Source: Pseudomonadota bacterium
GTDB lineage: Bacteria; Pseudomonadota; Alphaproteobacteria; Acetobacterales; Acetobacteraceae
Reading direction: 5' to 3'
Length of the DNA: 7,045 nucleotides
Assembly: GCA_021826485.1 (NCBI GenBank)
Contig: JAKAZX010000213.1
Span: 1 to 7,045 of the forward strand
Position numbers and translations under genes: made by a program
In this document: piece after piece, positions 1 through 6,341 of the stretch
How the letters are laid out: each line of letters opens with the position of its first letter
Numbering within the stretch: position 1 is the stretch's first letter
The notes under the pieces: model-generated
Told to the model about the DNA's origin: nothing
Seen by the model: only the letters and a program-made list of their open reading frames with translations
Databases searched by the model: none

Positions 1-817
1 TCTTCAGCCCATCGATCGTGGCGGGCACCAGGTCGATGCCGCCGACGGTGATCTCGCCCGGCTTCTTGCCCGCCTTCTTCAGCACGTCGGCCAGCACGCC
101 GGTGACGCCGCCGTGCTGCGTGCCGATCGCCTTCAGCCCGGGATGGGACTGCACGTAGGCGGTCAGCACCGGGATGGCGAGCGACGGGTCGGAATTTGCT
201 TCCTGCGTGATCTCCAGCCGGTCCACCTTCAGCCCGGCCTTCTCCAGCGTGTCGGCCAGCCCCTTCTCCGACAATCCGCGCTCGGCCTGGCTGAACACGC
301 CATAGACCATCGCCTGATCGCCGGCCTTCAGGTGGCCGGCCGCGATCATGGCGTTGGCGGTCAGCGAGCCGCCGGCATAGAGATCGACGCCGGCATAGCC
401 GAAGCCCTTGGTGCCGAATTCCTTTTGCAGCGGCGTCAGCGGCGAGTTGCCGTCGGTGACGACGATGCCTTCGTCCACCGCCTGCTTCACCAGATCATGG
501 AAGGCGTCGGAGCCGGGATGGCCCATGATCACGATGCAGGTCGGCTTGGCCGCCATCGCCTGCTTGAACTGCTCGATCATCTTCTCCGGCGCCCATTGCG
601 AGAACTGCTCATTGAGCTTGTCCACGCCCAGCGCCTTGGCCGCCGCGGCGGCGCCGGTCTGGCGGGCGAGCACCGGCCCCTCGCCGGGATTGCCGCCCAT
701 CTGCATGTAGATCGTCACACCCTTGCCCGGCGGATCGTCGGCCGCCTGCGCCAGCGTGGCGCCGGCCAGCAGTGCCGCGGCGGCGGTCGCGGCGAACAGC
801 ATTCGGTTGCGTTGCAT
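1..817 (-). CDS. Periplasmic sugar-binding protein of a CUT2-type ABC importer (C-terminus cut by window edge)
   Basis: This is the periplasmic receptor that captures the sugar and delivers it to the membrane permease. The 272 visible codons begin with a clear Sec signal peptide: basic start MQRNR, a hydrophobic Ala/Leu stretch at residues 7-22, and an AQA signal-peptidase site at 23-25, giving a mature start near ADDPPG. The mature part reads as a type I periplasmic-binding (Peripla_BP_4, RbsB/FrcB-like) fold, with an opening strand VTIYMQMGG, the segment CIVIMGHPGSDAF and a late GGIDLVPATIDGLK, which resembles the FD-x-x-P-x-T region near the C-terminus of this family. Members are usually about 310-340 residues, so roughly 40-65 are missing. 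The ATG at 815-817 is chosen because AGGAGG lies 7 bases upstream; a second Met at residue 6 is less well placed. It is the last visible gene of the leftward operon, 29 bases after the permease. The ligand cannot be read from sequence; a sugar is inferred from the partners. Confidence 0.93.
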   Translation of the reverse strand, partial: MQRNRMLFAATAAAALLAGATLAQAADDPPGKGVTIYMQMGGNPGEGPVLARQTGAAAAAKALGVDKLNEQFSQWAPEKMIEQFKQAMAAKPTCIVIMGHPGSDAFHDLVKQAVDEGIVVTDGNSPLTPLQKEFGTKGFGYAGVDLYAGGSLTANAMIAAGHLKAGDQAMVYGVFSQAERGLSEKGLADTLEKAGLKVDRLEITQEANSDPSLAIPVLTAYVQSHPGLKAIGTQHGGVTGVLADVLKKAGKKPGEITVGGIDLVPATIDGLK

Positions 818-824
818 GTGGTTT

Positions 825-830
825 CCTCCT
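825..830 (-). promoter_or_regulatory. Strong Shine-Dalgarno of the binding-protein gene
   Basis: On the minus strand this reads AGGAGG, followed by 7 bases before the ATG at 817-815. It is a full consensus match at good spacing, better than the other ribosome binding sites of this operon. It fixes the start of the binding protein and suggests that extra translation offsets the gene's promoter-distal position. Confidence 0.85.
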
Positions 831-846
831 GGTTGGCTGCGGGGGA

Positions 847-1914
847 TCAGGGTTGTCGCGGCGTCGCGCCCCCCGGCGCGACCGGCCGGCCGGCATCCCG
901 GCGGCCGGGGCCTGGCATCCGTCCGAACCGGCGCAGCAATTCGGCGCGCCGCCCCGGTTCCTCGACGAACAGGTAGAACACGATGGCGATCAGGAAGATC
1001 AGCCCCTGCACCGTGCGCACCCACGCGCCGGTCAGGCCGGAGGCGACCAGCCCCGCCTCGATCATCCAGATGATGAAGCAGCCGAACACGGTGCCGATCA
1101 GCGTCGCGCGCCCGCCGAAGATGGAGGTGCCGCCGATCAGCACCGCGGCGATCGCGGTCAGCAGATAGCCCTGGCCCTGGTTGCCGAAATAGTTCTTGTT
1201 CTCCAGCGTCAGCATGATCGCGGCGACCGCGGCGAGCGTGCCCATCAGCGTGTAGAGGCGGATCTTCTCGCGCTCCACGTTGATGCCGACGACGCGGGCG
1301 ACATCGTTGGAATCGCCGATGAACAGGATGTGCTCACCGAAGCGGTGGCGGTTCAGCACGAACCACAGGCCAAGCACGATCAGCGCCGTCCACACCGCCT
1401 GGATCGACACCTGGTCCTGCCAGGCGATCGAGTTGGGGTCGCCGAAATTGCCGACGATGAACTGCCACACGCTGCTGTCGTCGGCGCCGCGCAGCGCATA
1501 GCTCTTGCCGCCCGACAGCACGGTGGCCATGCCCGACCAGAAGAACTGCGTGCCCAGCGTGGCGATGAAGCTGGGGATGCCGATGCGCGCGATCAGCAGC
1601 CCATTGACGACGCCCACCAGCACGCCGGACGCCAGCGCGCCGACAACGGCGAGCCAGCCGAGTTCGTACTGCTTGAACAGCACCGCGAACACGTAGCCGG
1701 AGAACGCGATCACCGACGGGAACGACAGGTCGATCTCGCCCGCGCCGATCACGAAGGTCAGCCCGGCCGCAAGCAGGATCAGCGGCGGCGCGGTGGACAG
1801 CAGCGTGGTGTAGATCTGCGGCGCCAGGAACACCTCCGGCGCCGTGTACATGAACAGCGCCAGGATCAGCGCGAACACGATGATGATGGGCAGCCCCTCG
1901 ATGCGGGCGAACAT
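847..1914 (-). CDS. RbsC/FrcC-type sugar ABC transporter permease
   Basis: This 355-residue inner-membrane subunit of a CUT2 (BPD_transp_2) importer forms the sugar pore, probably as a homodimer. Hydrophobic segments cover most of residues 8-316. Family marks include EIDLS at 60-64 (cf. GGIDLS in RbsC), IPSFIATLGT at 113-122, a cytoplasmic loop FIGDSNDVARVVGINV at 198-213 that corresponds to the ATPase-contacting region, and IGGTSIFGG at 260-268 followed by a GT-x-x-G helix. The charged C-terminal tail at about 317-355 is rich in Arg, Pro and Gly and probably lies in the cytoplasm; it is longer than usual for the family. The ATG at 1912-1914 follows AGGGG with a 6-base gap, and this SD overlaps the TAG stop of the upstream ATPase gene, so the two are coupled. 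Immediate neighbours are the single-domain ATPase (9-base gap) and the binding protein (29-base gap). The family call is firm; the sugar is unknown. Confidence 0.94.
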   Translation of the reverse strand: MFARIEGLPIIIVFALILALFMYTAPEVFLAPQIYTTLLSTAPPLILLAAGLTFVIGAGEIDLSFPSVIAFSGYVFAVLFKQYELGWLAVVGALASGVLVGVVNGLLIARIGIPSFIATLGTQFFWSGMATVLSGGKSYALRGADDSSVWQFIVGNFGDPNSIAWQDQVSIQAVWTALIVLGLWFVLNRHRFGEHILFIGDSNDVARVVGINVEREKIRLYTLMGTLAAVAAIMLTLENKNYFGNQGQGYLLTAIAAVLIGGTSIFGGRATLIGTVFGCFIIWMIEAGLVASGLTGAWVRTVQGLIFLIAIVFYLFVEEPGRRAELLRRFGRMPGPGRRDAGRPVAPGGATPRQP

Positions 1915-1920
1915 CTGCTT

Positions 1921-1925
1921 CCCCT
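1921..1925 (-). promoter_or_regulatory. Shine-Dalgarno of the leftward permease, overlapping the ATPase stop codon
   Basis: The minus strand reads TAGGGGAAGCAG directly before the ATG at 1914. AGGGG is a moderate SD, 6 bases from the start codon. Its A and first G are also part of the TAG stop of the ATPase gene at 1924-1926, so termination on the ATPase and initiation on the permease are probably coupled. Confidence 0.6.
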
Positions 1926-2727
1926 ACCGGTGCTGCTGCAGGCCGATCAGATATTCGGTCAGCTCCGGCACCGTCATATCCCGCGGGCTGACATCGGCCA
2001 CGATCTCCCCCCGGTCCAGCACCACCAGCCGGTCCGCCACCTCATGCACGTGCGCGAGGTTGTGCTCGATATAGATGCAGGCGCGGCCGGACTGCTTGAT
2101 GCGGCGCACGAAGTCCAGCACCTTGCGCACTTCCTTGACCGCCAGCGCCACCGTCGGCTCGTCGAGGATGATGAGGTCGGAGTTGAAATGCATCGCCCGC
2201 CCGATCGCGATGCCCTGCCGCTCGCCGCCCGACAACTGCTTGACCGTCGAATCCACCGTGATGCCGACGCCGCGGAAGCCGATGGTGTTGAGCAGGATGT
2301 CGCCGGCGATGCGCTTCTGCTCGCGGATGCGGATGAAGCCGAACCGGTTGGTGATCTGCCGGCCGACGAAGAAATTGCGCCACAGCGGCTGCTTCTCGCC
2401 GAGCGACTTGTCCTGATAGACGGTCTCGATCGACATCGCATGCGCCATGCCGACGGAATGGTGGTTGAGGTCGATCGGCCGGTCGCGCACATAGACGCGT
2501 CCCGCGCTCGGCGGGATCACGCCGGTCAGCACCTTGATGAGGGTCGATTTGCCGGCGCCGTTGTCGCCGATCAGGCCGACGATCTCGTTGCGGCCGATGG
2601 CAAGGTTGATGTCGCGCAGCGCATGCACCGCGCCGAAGAATTTCTGCACGCCTTCCATGCGCACGATATGCGTGAAGTCGCCGCCGCCGGCCGGCGCCGC
2701 CCGGTGGCTTTCGTGGCCCGCTGTCAT
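1924..2727 (-). CDS. Single-domain sugar ABC transporter ATPase (FrcA-like)
   Basis: This 267-residue cytosolic ATPase should work as a homodimer to energise the adjacent permease. Every catalytic motif is present: Walker A GDNGAGKST at 54-62, Q-loop Gln105 (VYQD), signature LSGGERQ at 165-171, Walker B LIILDEP at 185-191 with catalytic Glu190, and switch His222 (IEHN). The D-loop reads ALAV where the canonical form is SALD; my recollection is that FrcA-type sugar ATPases often deviate here. At about 260 residues it has one nucleotide-binding domain, unlike the tandem-domain ATPase of the divergent operon. The first 20 or so residues (Gly/Ala/His-rich, before THIVRMEGV) lie outside the conserved fold. 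An alternative start at Met24 would remove most of this stretch, but GGAGGA 13 bases before the ATG at 2727 gives the longer form some support. It is the first gene of the leftward operon. Confidence 0.93.
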   Translation of the reverse strand: MTAGHESHRAAPAGGGDFTHIVRMEGVQKFFGAVHALRDINLAIGRNEIVGLIGDNGAGKSTLIKVLTGVIPPSAGRVYVRDRPIDLNHHSVGMAHAMSIETVYQDKSLGEKQPLWRNFFVGRQITNRFGFIRIREQKRIAGDILLNTIGFRGVGITVDSTVKQLSGGERQGIAIGRAMHFNSDLIILDEPTVALAVKEVRKVLDFVRRIKQSGRACIYIEHNLAHVHEVADRLVVLDRGEIVADVSPRDMTVPELTEYLIGLQQHR

Positions 2728-2740
2728 CGGCGTCCGCGTC

Positions 2741-2746
2741 TCCTCC
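2741..2746 (-). promoter_or_regulatory. Probable Shine-Dalgarno of the single-domain ATPase gene
   Basis: The minus strand reads GGAGGA, 13 bases before the ATG at 2727-2725. The sequence is good, but the spacing is longer than the usual 5-10 bases. No alternative start codon lies in the gap, so initiation may be modest or the real start may be the internal Met24. Confidence 0.45.
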
Positions 2747-2774
2747 GCGCCGCGCTGGGCGGCATTTGTCAGGC

Positions 2775-2803
2775 ATATTCGCCGCCCACCCCCCTTCTGT
2801 CAA
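2775..2803 (-). promoter_or_regulatory. Candidate sigma70-type promoter of the leftward transport operon
   Basis: Read on the minus strand, 2803-2798 is a perfect -35 TTGACA. Exactly 17 bases later, 2780-2775 is GAATAT, a 3-of-6 match to TATAAT that keeps the important second A and last T. Transcription would begin near 2768, leaving a leader of about 40 bases containing the GGAGGA at 2746-2741. The -35 is convincing in such GC-rich DNA, the -10 is weak, and no experimental start is known. Confidence 0.42.
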
Positions 2804-2826
2804 CCGGCAGCGACCCGCTCTATGCT
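2797..2826 (+). promoter_or_regulatory. Candidate sigma70-type promoter of the rightward lactonase operon
   Basis: CTGTCA at 2797-2802 (4 of 6 to TTGACA) and TATGCT at 2821-2826 (4 of 6 to TATAAT) are separated by 18 bases. A start near 2833 would give a leader of about 23 bases containing the GGGAGGA ribosome binding site. Its -35 overlaps the -35 of the opposite-strand promoter, so the two would compete for or share bound factors. The match is moderate only. Confidence 0.33.
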
Positions 2827-2829
2827 GCC
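2806..2829. repeat. Inverted repeat, possible shared operator in the divergent promoter region
   Basis: GGCAGC at 2806-2811 and GCTGCC at 2824-2829 are perfect 6-base inverted arms around a 12-base spacer, 18 bases centre to centre. The repeat sits between the -35 and -10 of the candidate rightward promoter, covers part of that -10, and lies just upstream of the leftward -35. That position would suit a dimeric regulator controlling both operons. Arms of this length also arise by chance in GC-rich DNA, and no regulator gene is in view. Confidence 0.25.
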
Positions 2830-2840
2830 CGCAAACGAAG

Positions 2841-2847
2841 GGGAGGA
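2841..2847 (+). promoter_or_regulatory. Shine-Dalgarno that sets the GTG start of the lactonase
   Basis: GGGAGGA is followed by ACCGGTC and the like before GTG at 2856-2858; counted from GGAGG (2842-2846) the spacing is 9 bases. This supports GTG 2856 over the in-frame TTG at 2766, which has no comparable site and would lie upstream of the predicted transcript start. Confidence 0.75.
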
Positions 2848-2855
2848 AACCGGTC

Positions 2856-3773
2856 GTGAGCGAGGACCCGCATATCGTGCTCGATGCGCGCTTCGGCGCG
2901 CTGATCTTCGGCCACACCAAGCTGGAGAAGCTGTGGACCGGCGCGCGCTGGGCGGAGGGGCCGGCCTATTTTCCGGCGGGACGGTATCTGATCTTCTCCG
3001 ACATCCCGAACGACCGGCTGATGCGCTATGACGAATGCAGCGGCGCCATGTCGGTGTTCATGTCGCCGTGCAACAACCAGAACGGCCATACCGTGGACCG
3101 GCAGGGCCGGCTGGTCTGCTGCGAGCATCGCGGCCGCGCGGTCAGCCGCATCGAGTTCGACGGCAGCCGGAGCGTGCTGGCCTCCCACCATCGCGGCCGG
3201 CGGCTCAACTCCCCCAACGATGTCGTCGTCAAGTCCGACGGCTCCGTCTGGTTCACCGACCCGAGCTACGGGATCGACAGCGAATACGAAGGCGACCGGT
3301 CCGCCCAGGAGCAGGACGGCTGCTATGTCTATCGGATCGACCCCGCCGGCGGCGACCCGGTGGCCGTGATCACCGACATGAACAAGCCGAACGGCATCGC
3401 CTTCTCCCCCGACGAAAGCCTGCTGTACGTCGCCGACACCGGCACCACGCACGACCCGAATTTCAAGCCGATCATCCGTGTCTTCCGCGTCAACGCGGAC
3501 GGCCGCAGCGTCGGCGAGGGGCGGGTGTTCGCGACCTCCACCGCCGGGCTGTTCGACGGGTTCCGCGTCGATACCGCCGGCCATCTCTGGACCTCCACCG
3601 CCGCCGGGGTGGAATGCTACCATCCGGACGGCACGCTGCTCGGCAAGATCCCGGTGCCGGAGATCGTCGGCAACGTCACCTTCGGCGGGGCCAAGCGCAA
3701 CCGGCTCTATATCTGCGGCCAGACCTCGATCTACTCGCTGTTCCTCAACACGCAGGGACCAAAATACTGTTGA
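2856..3773 (+). CDS. SMP-30/gluconolactonase-family sugar lactonase
   Basis: This 305-residue enzyme is predicted to hydrolyse an aldono-lactone to its acid using one divalent metal ion, in a six-bladed beta-propeller. The ligands expected for the family are all visible: Glu34 in WAEGP, Asn121 in NSPNDV, Asn179 in KPNGIAFS, and Asp234 in LFDGFRVD. Other family marks are FSDIPNDRLMRYD (47-59), NGHTVDRQGRL (76-86) and WFTDPSYGI (132-140). There is no signal peptide, so it should act in the cytosol, on lactone imported directly or made inside by a sugar dehydrogenase. The GTG start is preferred because of the SD at 2841-2847; extending to TTG 2766 would add 30 poorly conserved-looking residues encoded by the promoter region. 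It opens the rightward operon, 4 bases before the tandem ATPase. The gluconolactonase-like subtype is likely, but the exact sugar cannot be told, and family members may act on other lactones. Confidence 0.92.
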   Translation: MSEDPHIVLDARFGALIFGHTKLEKLWTGARWAEGPAYFPAGRYLIFSDIPNDRLMRYDECSGAMSVFMSPCNNQNGHTVDRQGRLVCCEHRGRAVSRIEFDGSRSVLASHHRGRRLNSPNDVVVKSDGSVWFTDPSYGIDSEYEGDRSAQEQDGCYVYRIDPAGGDPVAVITDMNKPNGIAFSPDESLLYVADTGTTHDPNFKPIIRVFRVNADGRSVGEGRVFATSTAGLFDGFRVDTAGHLWTSTAAGVECYHPDGTLLGKIPVPEIVGNVTFGGAKRNRLYICGQTSIYSLFLNTQGPKYC

Positions 3774-3777
3774 ACCG

Positions 3778-5292
3778 ATGACGGCGCCGTCCGCCCGGCT
3801 GCTGGAGGTGCGCGGGGCCACCAAGCAGTTCGGTGGCACCCGGGCGCTAGACGGGGTGGACCTCACGGTCAGCCGCGGCGAGATCGTGGCGCTGCTGGGG
3901 GAGAACGGGGCCGGCAAATCGACGCTCATCAAGGCGCTGGCCGGCGTGCATGCGCTGGATGCCGGCAGCGTGCTGTATGCCGGCCAGGATGCCGGCACGG
4001 CGCTGCGCCGCCTGCCGATCGCCTTCATCCACCAGGACCTCGGCCTGATCGAGTGGATGACAGTCGCCGAGAACATCTGCCTCTCGCTCGGCTACCCGCG
4101 CCGGCGCGGGCTGGTGGACTGGGCGGCGGCGCGCCGCCGTGCGGCGCGGGCATTGCAGGCGCTGGGCGCCGATATCGACCCCGAGACGCGGGTGCAGTCG
4201 CTCAGCCGTACCGAGAAATCGCTGGTCGCGATCAGCCGCGCGCTCGCCGCCGAGGCCGAGCTGCTGGTGCTGGACGAACCCACCGCCAGCCTGCCGGCCG
4301 ACGAGGTGAACCGGCTGTTCGCCAGCCTGCGCCGGCTGAAGGCGGCGGGCGTCGCCATGATCTACGTCTCCCACCGGCTGGACGAGGTGTTCGAGATCGC
4401 CGACCGCATGGTGGTGCTGCGCGACGGCCGCATGGTCGGCGACCGCACGGTGCGGGAGGCGACGCCGGAGGAGGCGATCCGCCTGATCGTCGGGCGCGAA
4501 CCGGCGCAGGTGTTCCGCCGCGCCGCGGCGGCGGCGGGGCCAATGCGGCTGTCGCTGCGGGGGCTGGGCATCGACCGGGTCGGCCCGATCGCCTGCGACG
4601 TGCGGGCGGGGGAGGTGGTCGGGCTGGTCGGCCTGCGCGGCGCCGGGCAGGAAGTGGTCGGGCGGGCGCTGTTCGGGCTGGTCGCGCCGACCGCGGGCGA
4701 AATCCTGCTGGATGGCGCGCCGGTCGCGCCGCGCTCGCCGCAGCAGGCGATGGCCGCCGGCATCCATCTGGTCTGGGGCGACCGCACCGCCGGCTCGATC
4801 GTCCCCAACCTGTCGGTGCGGGAAAACATGTTCATCAACCCGACCGCCGCCGGGCGGTCCCGCTTCGCCTATGTCGCGCCGCGGCGGGAAGCGGCGGCGG
4901 CGCGCGACCTCGGCGCGCGCGTCGGGCTGCGGCCGAACGATCCGGCGATGGCGGTGGAGGCACTGTCGGGCGGCAACCAGCAGAAGGTGGTGGTCGGCCG
5001 CTGGCTGCATCTGCGCGGCCGGCTTTACGTCTTCGAGGACCCGACCGCCGGCGTCGATGTCGGCGCCAAGGCCGAGATCTACCGGCTGTTCAACGTCGCC
5101 TGCGCCGCCGGCGCCGCCATCCTGATCGTCTCCACCGATTTCGAGGAGGTCGCCAATGTCTGCCACCGCGCGCTGGTGTTCGACCGTGGCCGCGTGGTCG
5201 CCGAACTCGGCGCGGCCGATCTGTCAGTGAACGCGCTGCTGGCCGCGGCCTCCGCCAGCATCAATCCAGACGCCGCCGCGGCGCACGGGTGA
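3778..5292 (+). CDS. Tandem-domain sugar ABC transporter ATPase (RbsA/MglA/XylG-like)
   Basis: The 504-residue protein carries two nucleotide-binding domains, as usual for CUT2 importers (about 500 residues). Domain 1 has Walker A GENGAGKST at 41-49, Gln86 (HQD), a degenerate signature LSRTEKS at 142-148, Walker B LLVLDEP at 162-168 and switch His199. Domain 2 (from about residue 256) has a Walker A without Lys, GLRGAGQE at 285-292, an intact signature LSGGNQQK at 395-402, and a Walker B region reading FEDPTAGVDVGAK at 418-430, with STD at 450-452 where the switch His would be. One composite ATP site (domain 1 Walker motifs with domain 2 signature) is complete and the other is degenerate, which is typical of RbsA-like proteins. 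The Glu-Asp order in FEDPT, in place of Asp-Glu, is notable. ATG 3778 lies 4 bases after the lactonase stop with no strong SD, so translation is probably coupled. It should power the permease that follows. Confidence 0.94.
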   Translation: MTAPSARLLEVRGATKQFGGTRALDGVDLTVSRGEIVALLGENGAGKSTLIKALAGVHALDAGSVLYAGQDAGTALRRLPIAFIHQDLGLIEWMTVAENICLSLGYPRRRGLVDWAAARRRAARALQALGADIDPETRVQSLSRTEKSLVAISRALAAEAELLVLDEPTASLPADEVNRLFASLRRLKAAGVAMIYVSHRLDEVFEIADRMVVLRDGRMVGDRTVREATPEEAIRLIVGREPAQVFRRAAAAAGPMRLSLRGLGIDRVGPIACDVRAGEVVGLVGLRGAGQEVVGRALFGLVAPTAGEILLDGAPVAPRSPQQAMAAGIHLVWGDRTAGSIVPNLSVRENMFINPTAAGRSRFAYVAPRREAAAARDLGARVGLRPNDPAMAVEALSGGNQQKVVVGRWLHLRGRLYVFEDPTAGVDVGAKAEIYRLFNVACAAGAAILIVSTDFEEVANVCHRALVFDRGRVVAELGAADLSVNALLAAASASINPDAAAAHG

Positions 5293-5295
5293 TCC

Positions 5296-6336
5296 ATGCA
5301 GTCCATCCAGTCCAACGCACTTGAACCGACCGCCGGCGAACTCGCCCGGATGGGGCCGGGTGAGCGGCTGCGCCGGCTGCTGCCGGTCTATGGGCTGCCG
5401 CTGCTGACGCTGCTGCTGATCGGCCTGTTCTCCGCCCTGCTGCCGGACACGTTCCCGACGGCGCTGAACGCGCGCTCGATCCTGTCCGACAAGGCGGTGA
5501 TCGCGCTGCTGTCGCTGTCCGCCATGCTGCCGATGATCGCGGGACGCATCGACCTCACGGTCGGCTACGGCATCGTGCTGTGGCACCTGATGGCGATCAC
5601 CCTGCAGGTGACCTACGGGCTGCCCTGGCCGGTCGCGGTGGCACTGACGCTGCTGGCCGGCGCCGCGGTGGGACTCGCCAACGGGCTGCTGGTGGAGGTG
5701 GCGCAGATCGACAGCTTCATCGCCACCCTCGGCACCGGCACGATCCTGTATGCCATCGCGATGTGGCACACCGACGGGCGGCAGATCATGGGGACGCTGG
5801 CGCACGGGTTCATCGCCATCAACGCCACCTGGGTCGCCGGCCTGCCGATCGGGGCGTTCTACGTCGTCGGCATCGCGATCGTGCTGTGGCTGGTGACGGA
5901 ACGGCTGCCGCTCGGGCGGCATCTCTATGCCATCGGCGCCAACCCCAAGGCGGCGGCGCTGAACGGCATCCCGGTGCGCGGCTATGTCATCCTGGTGTTC
6001 GTCGCCTCCGGCGTGCTGACGGCGTTCGCCGGCGTCGTGCTGGCGTCGAAGCTGCGCATCGGCCAGGCCAGCGTCGGGCTGGAATATCTGCTGCCGGCGC
6101 TGGTCGGCGCCTTCCTCGGCTCGACCACGATCAAGCCGGGGCGGGTGAACGTCTGGGGCACGCTGATCGGCGTGCTGATCCTGGCGGTCGGGATTTCCGG
6201 CATCCAGCAGTTCGGCGCGGCCTTCTTCGTCGAGCCGCTGTTCAACGGCGCGACCCTGATCGTGGCGATCGGCATCGCCGGCTATGCGCAGCGCCGCCGG
6301 TCGGCGGTGCGGCGGATCGCGGACCCCGGCGCCTGA
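5296..6336 (+). CDS. Second RbsC-type sugar ABC transporter permease, divergent subtype
   Basis: This 346-residue inner-membrane protein is the membrane subunit paired with the tandem ATPase. After a roughly 30-residue polar N-terminus, hydrophobic segments span about 31-330. BPD_transp_2 marks are GRIDLTVGYG at 83-92, IDSFIATLGTGT at 138-149, the cytoplasmic ATPase-contact loop AIGANPKAAALNGIPV at 212-227, and GAFLGSTTIKPGRVNVWGTLIG at 271-292. That last segment replaces the more usual GGTS-x-x-GG form found in the leftward permease, so the two permeases belong to different branches and are not a recent duplication. ATG 5296 comes 3 bases after the ATPase stop; GGTGA overlapping that stop is a weak, close SD, which points to translational coupling. 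No binding protein follows within the window, so its periplasmic partner is either the divergently encoded one or lies outside. The substrate is unknown, with a sugar inferred. Confidence 0.92.
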   Translation: MQSIQSNALEPTAGELARMGPGERLRRLLPVYGLPLLTLLLIGLFSALLPDTFPTALNARSILSDKAVIALLSLSAMLPMIAGRIDLTVGYGIVLWHLMAITLQVTYGLPWPVAVALTLLAGAAVGLANGLLVEVAQIDSFIATLGTGTILYAIAMWHTDGRQIMGTLAHGFIAINATWVAGLPIGAFYVVGIAIVLWLVTERLPLGRHLYAIGANPKAAALNGIPVRGYVILVFVASGVLTAFAGVVLASKLRIGQASVGLEYLLPALVGAFLGSTTIKPGRVNVWGTLIGVLILAVGISGIQQFGAAFFVEPLFNGATLIVAIGIAGYAQRRRSAVRRIADPGA

Positions 6337-6341
6337 GCACC

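Noticed and set aside
2766..2855. Upstream TTG start that would lengthen the lactonase by 30 residues
   Set aside because: It would place coding sequence over the candidate promoters, has no supporting ribosome binding site, and the added residues do not resemble the family. GTG 2856 has GGGAGGA at good spacing.
772..2859. A 695-codon open frame on the plus strand across the leftward operon
   Set aside because: It lies antisense to three genes with complete family motifs and has a low-complexity composition rich in Arg, Asp, His, Gln and Ala, as expected from an open antisense frame in GC-rich DNA. It shows no recognisable domain.
2820..4076. A 418-codon minus-strand frame opposite the lactonase and the start of the tandem ATPase
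   Set aside because: It is antisense to well-supported genes, has no domain motifs, and has shadow-like composition.
4201..5060. Possible decay (pseudogene) of the tandem ATPase because of its degenerate motifs
   Set aside because: The frame is intact at full family length, and asymmetry between a functional and a degenerate composite site is normal in RbsA/MglA-type proteins.
3847..5166. A 439-codon minus-strand frame opposite the tandem ATPase
   Set aside because: It mirrors the ATPase in the opposite strand and is rich in Arg, Asp, Gln and His with no conserved motif.
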